A DNA stretch of 64,000 nucleotides from Manihot esculenta (lineage: Eukaryota; Streptophyta; Magnoliopsida; Malpighiales; Euphorbiaceae). The notes under the pieces were generated by a model. It saw only the letters and a list, made by a program, of their open reading frames with translations, had not been told where the DNA came from and did not search any database. Of this stretch, positions 1 to 11,486 are shown piece by piece (the first letter of the stretch is position 1; each line of letters opens with the position of its first letter). A program made the translations under genes and the position numbers. The DNA lies in contig NC_035161.2 of the NCBI RefSeq assembly GCF_001659605.2, positions 24,909,691-24,973,690 on the forward strand. The letters run 5' to 3'.

Positions 1-190
1 GAAAGAAGAAGAAGAAGAAAATAATGGGGGGTAATATAGTCTTTTACTATATTTTTAACGGCAAAAATAGACAGAAGGACTATTTCGTTGACGGAGAGAA
101 AACATAAGGACGTTTTAATAGGTTTCTAAAAATACAGGGACTGACTTGTTAATAATGGTAATACCCAGGGACTAAATCATAAATTACCCT
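1..190. mobile_element. End of a Mutator-like (MULE) DNA transposon
   Basis: This stretch ends in a block typical of plant MULE terminal repeats: spaced statements of the kind 'cagggactaaatcataaattaccct', with phrases such as 'ggactatttcgttgacgg' further in. The architecture is the same as the terminal repeats of the element at 39614-41747, although the two do not match base for base. It stops exactly where LTR homology begins at 191, so the DNA element probably inserted into the 5' LTR of the neighbouring retrotransposon; the rest lies left of the window. No transposase is visible. Assignment rests on resemblance only. Confidence 0.45.
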
Positions 191-2210
191 AAAGGAAAAT
201 GAGTTTTTGAAAGAAAAGAGCCAAGGGAGAAAATGGCAAGTTCGGCCGCCGAAGGTGACTTTCGGCCGCCGAACCTTGCATGGTTTCGGATTCACGTTTG
301 GCCGCCGAAGGTGGTCTGGTCAGCCACCTATAAAAGGGCGCCAAGTCGATGGAAGGATGATATTTTACTTCCATCTTCAGCCAGAGGTGAGTCCAACACC
401 ATTCCTAGTTGACTTTCATGATCTTGCTCAAATCTTGTAAGGTTTTGAAGAGTTTTCATGTGTTTTTGAAGGTTTTGAGAGTTTTGAGCAAAAGAACCAA
501 GTTTTGAAGTTTGGAGAGTTGTGAGGAGATTTCTCCATATCTCCACGATAGGATCACTTGATCTCTTGTTTGGAAGAGGTAAGTCAAGATCCAGAACCTC
601 TTTTACTGATTTTGAAAGGTTTTATGGGAGTTGTCTGGATAGTATACATGAATAGGGTTTTGGTTGAGGTTTTGCATGATTTTGTGTTTAAGCATGTTTA
701 AGTGTTGTTTGATATGTTTCTTGGGTTTATAAGTGAGTTTTAAGCCATTTTATGCATGTGGTATGGTATGTGCTAGTTGGGAGTAGTTAATATGCATGTT
801 GGGTAAGTTTGGGGGAAAGGTATGCATGAAACAGAGCAGGGTTCTGTCCAGCGGGCAAAACCAGGTTCGGCCGCCGAAGGAAGGTTCGGCCGCCGAACCC
901 CTTGTGGAGGCAGTTTCGGCTGCCAAAGCTTGCCCCCGAACATTTGGACTTTCGTTTCTGGAGGCAAGGTTCGGCCGCCGAAAGTGCCGCCGAAGGTTGA
1001 GTTTCGTCTCTGGACGAGACTTTCGGCTGCCGAAGGTGCCGCCGAACATGCATGAGTTTCGTCTCTGGAGGGGAGTTTCGGCCGCCGAACCTGCCGCCGA
1101 AAGTGCCCTGTCCAGCTTTCTTTTGCATGTTTTATGTGATTGTTCTAGGATGCTTTAGAGGGTTTTTGGGGAGTTTCTTAGCGGTGTTCTTGAGTTAGTT
1201 TGGTTCCTCATTTGCGTCCACCTGTGTAGGAACGGACCAGAGGAATCAGGGAGTTCAGTAGTGAGCACTGTTTCAGAACTTGCAGAGTCAGTTCAGAGTT
1301 AGCCAGAGGTGAGTGGAATTTAACTTAATCTTTTAATATGAGAAATGAATATTTTTATCATGTTTCATGCATCATGACTATGCTATAGGGTGAGTGCATT
1401 AGTGTGCACGAATATGACGCATTGCATCTATCCTTGTACTTGGCACTGTTCCTTGTACATTGCTTCTATGATACGGTACGGACATAGTGTGGATTCAATA
1501 GCCCTCGTAGGAAAGACCTGGAACAGCCCTAAGGGGACCAGGCACAGGGTACTTCGGTACTAAGGATTGAGATGAAAGCCTAAGAGCTCCTTTGTGGGCT
1601 GGGCACAGTTAGAGGGAGTTTTGATCCGTCCGGCTGAGATGATGTGCTTTCCTTGTGATGTGATGCATTCCATGAGAGCATGTTTTATCACCTGTTTTTA
1701 TTACTGTTCTACTCACTGGGCTAGTATAGCTCACCCCTCGCCCTTAACCCCAGTTTTGCAGGTTCAGAGTTCAGAGGGCAGTCAGCAGGGTACAGGAAGA
1801 GTATAGCGTTTTGTACTAGCTAGAGTGGACATGTAACTGCAAAGAGATAGTAGAATGTACAGTGTATAGAATGGTGCTTGAGTTATAAGAGTTGTAATCC
1901 TTTTGTATACATGATCTTGTATGTACATACTTTATGTGCTATGTATGAAAAAACCAGGCTTAACATAGTATGAGTATGACCCGCCTAGAGCAAAGATGAG
2001 AGCTCTAGTAGGGGTTTACAGTTCAGAGATAGTATATGCACAGGTTAAGCCTTGGAACAGCGAAAAGTTTTAATGTTTACAGAAAATGTATGATCATGTA
2101 TGGGATTTCACAGGTACACAGAGTTCACAGTAGGCTTGCTATGGGTCCCGGCGGCCTTAAGCCGATCTGGATCCTAGCGTCGTTAGCAGTTCGGTTTTCG
2201 GGCTATTACA
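191..2210 (+). repeat. 5' LTR of T1 (first 129 bp missing)
   Basis: Aligns with 7593-9611 almost throughout and ends in GGCTATTACA just before the primer-binding site. It holds a TATA box at 329-336, two clusters of TTCGGC-N-GCCGAA inverted repeats (about 242-325 and 866-1108), donor-like AGAG|GTGAGT or AGAG|GTAAGT sites (GT at 387, 579 and 309 within 1261-1320, i.e. 1309), and the conserved U5 end beginning GGTCCCGGCGGCCTTAAG. Many overlapping small ORFs on both strands here are by-products of the palindromic repeats. Confidence 0.93.
329..336 (+). promoter_or_regulatory. LTR TATA box (T1, 5' LTR)
   Basis: TATAAAAG inside CAGCCACCTATAAAAGGG. The same context recurs at 7731 (T1 3' LTR), 43460 (T3), 61434 (T4) and, on the minus strand, at about 13841 and 21591 (T2). 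Conservation in every LTR that reaches this far supports it as the core promoter; the start of transcription is not determinable from sequence. Confidence 0.6.
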
Positions 2211-2213
2211 GAT

Positions 2214-2234
2214 TGGTATCAGAGCCCTAGGTTC
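2214..2234 (+). other. Primer-binding site (initiator tRNA-Met type), T1
   Basis: TGGTATCAGAGCCCTAGG begins three bases after the TTACA end of the 5' LTR. TGGTATCAGAGC is the sequence complementary to the 3' end of plant initiator tRNA-Met and is used by most plant LTR elements to prime minus-strand DNA. Confidence 0.9.
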
Positions 2235-2430
2235 ACATGGTCGGACCTATATAGAGAGAGTTGGGCTCATAGAGGTCATAGATGGTCAAGCACCATAGGA
2301 AAACATGTCCATTAGGATAGGATGTCAGTCCTGTCTATATGATGATGTGAAATGCCCTGATTCATGCATTGTGCATTCTATGATATGTGATTGATGTGCT
2401 ATGTTATGTGTTGTTTTCCAGAGAGTTAAG

Positions 2431-5400
2431 ATGCGAGGAACTCGTCGATCCGCAAGATTGACTGGAGTCCCACCAGAAAGTGAGGGTACAGCTGCTCGTC
2501 CTCCTGCATTGCCAAGGGCAAGATCTCACAGGTCAAGCAGGGAAGGAACGTCACGAAACCCTAGAAGGTCTTCTGACGAGAGCAGAAGAGGAGTAGCTAG
2601 AGGGGGAAGATCAGAGGAAGAGAGAGAGGCTATGGATGTGAGTCAGAGCGGAGATGCTAGTATGGGTATCGGAAGGTCTGAAGAAGGTATGGGAGAGTCC
2701 CAAGGAGGCGCACAGGCCTCGGGGTTTAGCTATCCACCCTTTCCACAGGGCCCGGGATATCCGATGGGAGGTACGTCGGATTTCTCCAGCTTTGCCCCAT
2801 ATCCACCTTATATGCCATATATGCCTTATCCTTCTTTTTACCCACCTTATCACATGTATCCACCCCCACCTTTTCAGCCAAGTCCAGCACAACCTGAACC
2901 CAGAGAAACAGTACCTCCACCACCACCAGAACCTGTAGTCCCTGTTGTTGAAGCACAGCAACCTAGTTCCTCAGGGGGACAAAAGGTGAAGATGATAGAG
3001 TACTTAAAGTTGGATGCTCCTAAATTCAATACAGGAGATGATCCTTTTGAGTACCTTAGTGCAGTCAGAATGATAACAAGTGAGTTGGGAGCTGATGAGA
3101 GTAGGGCCATTGAGATGGCAGGGTTCACATTAAAGTGCAAGAAAGCCAGAGAATGATTCAAGAACTATGTGGACCCTAGAATAGACAGCATGACATGGGA
3201 AGAGTTCGCCAATGAGTTCGCAAGGTAGGCTTTTCCTGACAGTTCCAGGGAGCTGAAGGTTGTAGAGTTCGAACAGCTGAAACAGACAGAGGAGATGAGC
3301 GTTGATGAATATACAGATAAGTTCCTGGAATTGTTACCATATGTGGGTCAGGCGTATGATACTGATCAGAAGAAGGCAAGGAGATATGCCACAAGGCTTC
3401 ACCCCAGGTATTTCTCCTTGATTCTTCCAGCAGAGAAAGAGAGTTTCCACTCGATTGTGGATGCAGCCAGAAAGATGGAGGCGAGTGCCATCATACAGGG
3501 AACAGTGAAGCGGCAGGTGGCACAGTCTTCGGGTTCTAAGGCCCCCAGTACAGCGGTTTCTAGCAGTAAAAAGGGAGAGAGGTTTAAGTCGAAGAGAGGA
3601 AAGTTCTGGAGCAGAATCAAGTCTGGTCTGGGAATGGGTAGTGGCTCCAGCTCTGGCACAGGCAGTCCAGTGTGTGCGAGATGTGGAAGATCACACAGAG
3701 GAGTTTGTCGGATGGGATCTTCAGCCTGCTACAGGTGTGGGCAGGAAGGACATTTTTCACGGGAATGTCCTCAGGCGACTTTGGTTGCACCATCCCAGCA
3801 GATGACCTCTGGTAGTGTAGCACAGCCAGCAGCTTCAGCTGTACCACAGAGCAGTGGCAGAGGTAGAGGAAGAGGGGCAGCCTCTTCATCAGGGATGGGT
3901 TCCCGAGGTGCAGGTCCGTCAGCCCCAGCACGGATTTTCACCATGACTCAACAGGAGGCAGAAACTTCGAACACAGTGGTGTCAGGTAATCTCATCATTG
4001 GGTGTTTAGAGGTGTATGCTTTGATGGACCCCGGTGCTTCTCACTCTTTCATTGCTTCTAGAGCCGCAGAGAGATTGGGGTTGATAGTCTCCGAGTTAGA
4101 GTGTCCTCTCTGGGTCAGTGGATTGAGATGTGACCCATCATTGGCAGAGTTAGTCTGTCAAGTCAGTCCAGTGTTCATAGAGGATAGATGCCTTCCAGCT
4201 GACCTTGTGGTTCTAGAGTTGACAGATTTTGATGTCATTCTAGGGATGGATTGGTTATCTACCTATAATGCTACCTTGAACTGTAGAGACAAGGTAGTCA
4301 GTTTCAGAGACCAGGATGGGTCAGAGTGTGTCTTCAGAGGAGACAGGAGGGGGACACCTAGCGGTTTGATATCAGCCCTTCAGGCTCATAGGTTGTTGAG
4401 GAGGGGTTGTCAGGGGTTCCTAGCTCATGTGAGAGAGCTAGACAGTCGGGTTAGGGAACCGTCCTCAGTTCCAGTGGTTAGAGAGTTCCCAGATGTGTTT
4501 CCTGAAGAGCTTCCAGGACTACCACCTGATAGGGAAATAGAGTTCGAGATCGAATTGATGCCTGGTACCAGACCGATCTCTATTCCTCCCTACAGGATGG
4601 CACCAGCAGAGTTGAGAGAGTTGAAAGAGCAGTTACAGGATTTGGTAGACAAGGGTTTCATCCGCCCGAGTACCTCACCCTGGGGTGCTCCAGTACTGTT
4701 TGTCAGGAAGAAGGATGGATCTCTGCGACTTTGTGTCGACTACAGACAGTTGAACAAAGTCACTACTAAGAACAAGTATCCTTTACCCAGGATCGATGAT
4801 CTATTCGACCAGCTGGCAGGAGCAGGTTGTTTTTCTAAGATAGATCTGAGATCCGGATACCACCAGTTGAAAATCAGGGAAGGAGATGTATCCAAGACTG
4901 CTTTCAGGACCAGATATGGGCATTATGAGTTTCTAGTGATGCCGTTCGGGTTGACTAATGCCCCTGCAGCATTCATGGATCTCATGAACAGGGTTTTCAG
5001 GGAGTACTTGGATCGTTTTGTGATCGTCTTTATAGATGATATCTTGGTGTACTCCAGGAATGCAGAGGAGCATGCCCAGCATCTGAGGATAGTTTTGCAA
5101 ACCTTGAGAGAGCATGGCTTGTATGCCAAGTTCTCCAAGTGCGAGTTCTGGCTAAGGAGCATTGCCTTTTTGGGACATGTAGTATCCGAGGCAGGAATAG
5201 CCGTAGATCCCAAGAAGGTAGAGGCAGTAGCCAACTGGCCTATACCCACTACAGTGACAGAGATTAAGAGTTTTCTGGGTTTGGCAGGCTACTATCGGAG
5301 GTTCGTGCAGGACTTTTCGAAGATAGCTGCTCCTATGACCAGACTGACCAGGAAGAATCAAAAGTTCGTATGGTCATAGGATTGTGATGAGAGTTTTGAA

Positions 5401-7371
5401 GAGTTGAAGAGACGGTTGACTTCAGCACCGGTGTTAGCTCTGCCGATCAGTGATGACGATTTCACAGTATTCTGTGATGCATCCCGAGTGGGATTAGGTT
5501 GTGTGTTAATGCAGAATGACAGAGTGATAGCTTATGCTTCTAGACAGCTGAAGAGGCACGAGCTGAACTACCCGACACACGATCTTGAGATGGCAGCTGT
5601 TATCTTTGCACTGAAGATGTGGAGGCATTACCTCTATGGGGTAAAGTGTGAGATCTATACAGATCATAAGAGACTGCAGCACATCTTGAGTCAGAGAGAG
5701 TTAAACTTGAGGCAGAGACGGTGGGTAGAATTGCTCAGTGATTATGATTGCAAGATCCAGTATCATCCGGGTAAGGCTAATGTGGTAGCTGATGCCTTAA
5801 GCCAGAAGTCACTTGGCAGTTTATCCCACATTTCAGTAGAGAGAAGACCGGTGGTGAAGGACTTTTACAGACTCATGGATGAAGGGCTACAGTTGCAGTT
5901 ATCTGGTACAGGTGCTTTGATTGCACAGCTGAGAGTTACACCAGTGTTTCTAGAGCAAGTGGCTCTGAAACAGCACGAAGACCCTGAGTTAGTGAAGATT
6001 GCCAGGACTGTTCAGTCAGGCAACAGTGCAGAGTTCAGATTTGACAGTGAAGGGATTCTTCGTCACGGTAAGAGATTATGTGTACCAGATGATAGCAGTT
6101 TGAAGGAAGACATTATGAGGGAAGCTCATAGTGCGATGTATAGCGTTCACCCTGGAGCCACCAAGATGTATCAAGACCTGAGAAGGGTGTATTGGTGGCC
6201 AGCGATGAAGAGGGAAGTGGCACAGTGTGTGTCAGCCTGCGAGACATGTCAAAGGGTGAAGCTAGAGCACCAGAAGCCGGCTGGAATGCTTAACCCACTG
6301 CCGATTCCAAAGTAGAAGTGGGAGAACATAGCGATGGATTTTGTAGTGGGTTTACCGGCGACGTTCAACAGGCTAGACTCCATATGGGTGATTGTGGATA
6401 GACTGACAAAATCTGCTCACTTCATTCCAGTCAGGAGCAACTATTCTGTGGACACGTTAGCGCAGGTGTATGTAGACGAGATAGTCAAGCTGCATGGAGT
6501 GCCAGTGTCGATAGTATCAGATAGAGGACCGCAGTTCACCTCCAGGTTTTGGCAGAGTCTGCAAGCTGCTATGGGTACAAGATTGGATTTCAGCACTGCT
6601 TTCCATCCACAGATAGACGGTCAGTCAGAGAGGACCATCCAGACCATAGAAGATATGCTGAGAATGTGTGTGTTAGACTTTGGCGGTTCTTGGAGGCAGC
6701 ATCTACCTCTGGTGGAGTTTGCCTACAACAACAGCCATCATGCTAGCATAGGGATGGCTCCTTATGAAGCTCTGTATGGGAGGAAGTGCAGAACACCTGT
6801 TTGCTGGGAAGAGGTAAGAGAGAAGGCTCTTGCAGGGCCAGAGTTAGTTGAGATTACCAGTCAGTTAGTGCCTATCATCAGAGAGAGGATCAGAACAGCT
6901 GTAAGCAGACAGAAAAGCTATGCAGACATCCGTAGGAAGCAGATAGAGTTCCAGGAGGGGGATATGGTCTTGCTGAAGGTGTCTCCAATGAAGGGAGTGG
7001 TTCGCTTTGGAAAGAAGGGTAAGCTAGCTCCACGATACATTGGTCCTTTTGAGATTTTGCAGAAGATCGGGACTGTGTCGTACAAGCTGGATTTACCTGC
7101 CTCGATGGAAAGAATCCATCCGGTTTTCCATGTTTCTATGCTACGGAAGTTTGTGTCAGATCCGAGCAAGGTTCTCAGTGAGCCTGAGATAGAGATCCTC
7201 GGCGATCTCTCCTATGTAGAGCAACCAGTGCGGATCATTGACACCCAGATCAGAAAGTTAAGAAACAAGGAGATCCCGATGGTAAAAGTTCTGTGGAACC
7301 ACCACAATCTAGAAGAGTGCACCTGGGAGACACGGGAATCTATGCTTCAGCAGTATCCATATCTGTTTTAA
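2431..7371 (+). pseudogene. gag-pol polyprotein, Tekay/Del chromovirus, four in-frame stops (T1)
   Basis: One frame of 1647 codons with no frameshift, interrupted by stops at 3154 (TGA), 3226 (TAG), 5377 (TAG) and 6313 (TAG). It starts at the ATG reading [10 protein letters not shown], which all four Tekay copies share. Visible parts: proline/tyrosine-rich linker; gag core near 3000-3420 ([21 protein letters not shown]); CCHC knuckle [15 protein letters not shown] near 3727; protease [10 protein letters not shown] near 4019; reverse transcriptase from about 4580 with FIDD intact near 5030; RNase H ([10 protein letters not shown]) near 5470; integrase HHCC region near 6150-6260 and DDE core 6334-6640; C-terminal chromodomain-like stretch ending in [18 protein letters not shown]. 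Three of the four stops replace tryptophan codons conserved in the sister copies. It cannot make the full polyprotein. Confidence 0.93.
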
Positions 7372-7428
7372 GGCTAGTTCGTTAGTTAGGTTTCCCTCTC
7401 TATGTGTTATGTGCTCAGTTGTTTGAGG

Positions 7429-7463
7429 ACATTCGGGGACGAATGTTCTTAAGGGGGGGAGAA
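7429..7463 (+). other. Hairpin plus polypurine tract, T1
   Basis: 7429-7446 forms a stem of ACATTCG with CGAATGT around loop GGGA, five bases before the purine run AAGGGGGGGAGAA (7451-7463), which sits directly against the TGTAATACCC start of the 3' LTR. The purine run is the expected plus-strand primer. The hairpin is also present in T2 (14218-14239). Confidence 0.8.
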
Positions 7464-9611
7464 TGTAATACCCGGCTCGAGTCCGACCTCGGAATTCCTG
7501 TAGTCTGGTGGAATCTCGGGTGTCGGAACCCTCGAGAAGGGTAATACATAGGTTTTCTTATGTATTTTGACTTGTTTTAAGGTTTTAAGTATAAAGGAAA
7601 ATGAGTTTTTGAAAGAAAAGAGCCAAGGGAGAAAATGACAAGTTCGGCCGCCGAAGGTGACTTTCGGCCGCCGAACCTTGCATGGTTTCGGATTCACGTT
7701 TGGCCGCCGAAGGTGGTCTGGCCAGCCACCTATAAAAGGGCGCCAAGTCGGTGGAAGGATGATATTTTGCTTCCATCTTCAGCCAGAGGTGAGTCCAACA
7801 CCCTTCCTAGTTGACTTTCATGATCTTGCTCAAATCTTGTAAGGTTTTGAAGAGTTTTCATGTGTTTTTGAAGGTTTTGAGAGTTTTGAGCAAAAGAACT
7901 AAGTTTTGAAGTTTGGAGAGTTGTGAGGAGATTTCTCCATATCTCCACGATAGGATCACTTGATCTCTTGTTTGGAAGAGGTAAGTCAAGATCCAGAACC
8001 TATTTTACTGATTTTGAAAGGTTTTATGGGAGTTGTCTGGATAGTATACATGAATAGGGTTTTGGTTGAGGTTTTGCATGATTTTGTGTTTAAGCATGTT
8101 TAAGTGTTGTTTGATATGTTTCTTGGGGTTATAAGTGAGTTTTAGGCCCTTTTATGCATGTGGTATGGTATGTGCTAGTTGGGAGTAGTTGATATGCATG
8201 TTGGGTAAGTTTGGGGAAAAGGTATGCATGAAACAGAGCAGGGTTCTGCTCAGCAGGCAAAACCAGGTTCGGCCGCCGAAGGAAGGTTCGGCCGCCGAAC
8301 CCCTTATGGAGGCAGTTTCGGCTGCCAAAGCTTGCCCCCAAACATTTGGACTTTCGTTTCTGGAGGCAAGGTTCGGCCGCCGAAAGTGCCGCCGAAGGTT
8401 GAGTTTCGTCTCTGGACGAGACTTTCGGCTGCCGAAGGTGCCGCCGAACATGCATGAGTTTCGTCTCTGGAGGGGAGTTTCGGCCGCCGAACCTGCCGCC
8501 GAAAGTGCCCTGTCCAGCTTTCTTTTGCATGTTTTATGTGATTGTTCTAGGATGCTTTAGAGGGTTTTTGGAGAGTTTCTTAGCGGTGTTCTTGAGTTAG
8601 TTTGGTTCCTCATTTGCGTCCACCTGTGTAGGAACGGACCAGAGGAATCAGGGAGTTCAGCAGTGAGCACTGTTTCAGAACCTGCAGAGTCAGTTCAGAG
8701 TTAGCCAGAGGTGAGTGGAATTTAACTTAATCTTTTAATATGAGAAATGAATATTTTTATCATGTTTCATGCATCATGACTATGCTATAGGGTGAGTGCA
8801 TTAGTGTGCACGAATATGACGCATTGCATCTATCCTTGTACTTGGCACTGTTCCTTGTACATTGCTTCTATGATACGGTACGGACATAGTGTGGATTCAA
8901 TAGCCCTCGTAGGAAAGACCTGGAACAACCCTAAGGGGACCAGGCACAGGGTACTTCGGTACTAAGGATTGAGATGAAAGTCTAAGAGCTCCTTTGTGGG
9001 CTGGGCACAGTTAGAGGGAGTTTTGATCCGTCCGGCTGAGATGATGTGCTTTCCTTGTGATGTGATGCATTCCATGAGAGCATGTTTTATCACCTGTTTT
9101 ATTACTGTTCTACTCACTGGGCTAGTATAGCTCACCCCTCTCCCTTAACCCTAGTTTTGCAGGTTCAGAGTTCAGAGGGCAATCAGCAGGGTACAGGAAG
9201 AGTATAGCGTTTTGTACTAGCTAGAGTGGACATGGAACTGCAAAGAGATAGTAGAATGTACAGTGTATAGAATGGTGCTTGAGTTATAAGAGTTGTAATC
9301 CTTTTGTATACATGATCTTGTATGTACATACTTTATGTGCTATGTATGAAAAAACCAGGCTTAACATAGTATGAGTATGACCCGCCTAGAGTAAAGATGA
9401 GAGCTCTAGTAGGGGTTTACAGTTCAGAGATAGTATATGCACAAGTTAAGCCTTGGAACAGTGAAAAGTTTTAATGTTTACAGAAAATGTATGATCATGT
9501 ATGGGATTTCACAGGTACACAGAGTTCACAGTAGGCTTGCTACGGGTCCCGGCGGCCTTAAGCCGATCTGGATCCTAGCGCCGATAGCATTTCGGTTTAC
9601 GGGCTGTTACA
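7464..9611 (+). repeat. 3' LTR of T1
   Basis: 2148 bp beginning TGTAATACCCGG and ending GGCTGTTACA, the TG...CA pattern. TATA box at 7731-7738. Carries the same inverted-repeat clusters (about 7644-7725 and 8268-8510) as the 5' copy. The following five bases are CTTTC (9612-9616). Confidence 0.93.
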
Positions 9612-11486
9612 CTTTCACGATTTTCACTAGTTTTCATTTTGTTTTGAAGATTTTTGAGCAAAAGAACAAGTTTTGAGCTTGGAGACCCAATGAGCTAAAT
9701 CTCTCCCAACTCCAAGTTAGATCGCCTCTACTCTCGATCTTCAAGAGGTAAGAGTCGATCTCTAGCTTATGATGTGTTTTAAACAAGTTTTATACAAGTT
9801 TGTGGAGTAGAAATGCATGTTTAGGTTGTTTTGAGTTTATGGGTTTAATGTGTGTTCATGAGCAATGTGGGTATGTTTGATGTGTTGTAGTTGGGGTTTA
9901 GGCTAGTTTGAGACCCCTATGAACTTGTATGCTTGATTGTGTATGTTTGGGAATGTTGTAGAATAGGTTTATGCATGTTTGAAAGGTTTGGGAGGCGTTT
10001 GTGCATGTTGGAGCTGAGTTTCTGCCACTTTGGAGAAACTCAGGTTCGGCCGGCGAAGGAACTTTCGGCCGCCGAACCCGCTTGTGGAAGCAGCCTTCGG
10101 CTGCCGAAGCCAGCTCCCGAAAGAGGACTTTCGTCTCTGGAGGGCAGTTTCGGCCGCCGAAAGTGCCGTCGAACATGCATGAGTTTCGTCTCTGTCTGGG
10201 AGTTTCGGCCGCCGAAGGTGCCGCCGAACCTGCCTGACTTTCGGCTCTGGAGGGACTTTCGGCCGCCGAACCTGCCGCCGAAAGTGCCCTGTCCAGCCCT
10301 CCTTTGCATGTTTTTCTATGATTGTTTCATGATGTTCTAGGGGGTTTTTGGAGAGTAGTTTAGAGTTATGTTCATATATGTTTGGTCCCTCATTTGAGTC
10401 CACCTGTGTAGGTTCGGACCCGAGGAACCGAGGACTCCAGCAGTGAGTCAGCTGCTCCAGTGTCAGGTCAGAGCTATCCAGAGGTGAGTGGAATAAACTT
10501 TATGTTTAAAGTAAATGAATTTTGAGCATGATACATGCATCACGTATGCCATGAGATATACTAGGTTGTTTGCATTAGAATTCACGAATATGTTGCATTG
10601 CATATTTTATTGTTGATGTGGATGAATGTTGGATGATCCATAGCCCTCGACCTATAATGTGACGATATGGTATGTACCGTATGGAATGTAAGACCAGTGG
10701 GACCCATTCTACGTTCGCTGGCACTATGTAAGAGAAAGACCAGGACCCATTCTACGTTCTGGCACATTGGAATGTTATGTTATGCTATGTAAGAGAAAGA
10801 CCAAGACCCATTCTACGTTCTGGCACTATTGGATATGTAGAGGGCTATTGGTGACAACTTCATCCTTGATGTGATTAGCTGTGATGTGATGCATTCCATG
10901 TTATCATATGTTTTAAATGTTTTATTATTCTGCTCACTGGGCTCTAGTAGCTCACCCCTCTCCCTTAAACCCCAGGTTTGCAGGTACAGGGTAGACCAGG
11001 AGGTCAGCAAGAGTAATGAAGTCTTGGTTATGTAATAGATAGTGTGGACATGAATAATGTTGAGATATTATGTTTAGTACAGTCATGTATAAGTACAGTA
11101 TAGAAATGTAATGTAAAGATGTTTATGGATGTTAGAGGTGTGCTTGACCATAGAATGTTGTTATCCCTTTTAATACATGATCTTAGATGTTTTATGATGT
11201 TTATGTAAACCAACTCAACACATGTTATGTCACCCATTGGGGCATTGATGAGATCCCAAAGAGGGGTCAATGTTTATGGTTATGTTTATGTTCAGTGCAT
11301 GCACAGGTTGAGTTTGGTGTATGAGAGAATGAATGAAAGAAAAGTTTTAATTTTTATGTATGTTGTTGATCATGTATGGGATTAAACAGGTTCACAGGTT
11401 GAATGTTAGGCTTGCTACGGGTCCCGGCGGCCTTATGCCGACCTGGATCCTAGCGCCGGTAGCGGTCCGATTTTCAGATCGTTACA
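9612..11486 (+). repeat. 3' part of a Tekay-type LTR (subfamily B), interrupted by T1
   Basis: Runs from just downstream of where the LTR promoter would be to the conserved U5 end GCGGTCCGATTTTCAGATCGTTACA (last base 11486). It resembles the T4 LTR at about 61535-63385 throughout, including the GACCCATTCTACGTTCTGGCAC repeats near 10690-10830 and the TTCGGC-N-GCCGAA cluster at 10043-10290. No primer site or gag follows, so it is either a solo LTR or the 3' LTR of an element whose body lies left of the window. T1 inserted inside it. Confidence 0.85.

Larger units (their letters stand above)
191..9611 (+). mobile_element. Ty3/gypsy chromovirus, Tekay/Del type (copy T1)
   Basis: An almost complete LTR retrotransposon: truncated 5' LTR (191-2210), primer-binding site (2214-2234), one long gag-pol frame (2431-7371), polypurine tract (7451-7463) and full 3' LTR (7464-9611). 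Domain order is gag, zinc knuckle, protease, reverse transcriptase, RNase H, integrase, C-terminal chromodomain, which is the chromovirus order. The 5' LTR lacks the first 129 bp present in the 3' copy because MULE-like DNA abuts it. The two LTRs differ at about 35 positions over about 2.0 kb by eye. The 3' flank is the middle of another LTR (9612 onward), so T1 inserted into an older related LTR; the left target duplication is not in the window. Confidence 0.92.

Noticed and set aside
750..1158. Several overlapping ORFs on both strands (peptides rich in FGRR, FGGR, SAAE), also at 8129-8560, 9898-10403, 13017-13413, 20769-21195, 43902-44243, 60420-60905 and 61773-62265
   Set aside because: They arise because the TTCGGC-N-GCCGAA inverted repeats lack stop codons in most frames; they lie inside LTRs, are not in a constant frame between copies, and have no start context.
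3176..7169. Antisense ORFs within gag-pol (and the same in T2 and T3)
   Set aside because: Shadows of the polyprotein frame, with no independent features.
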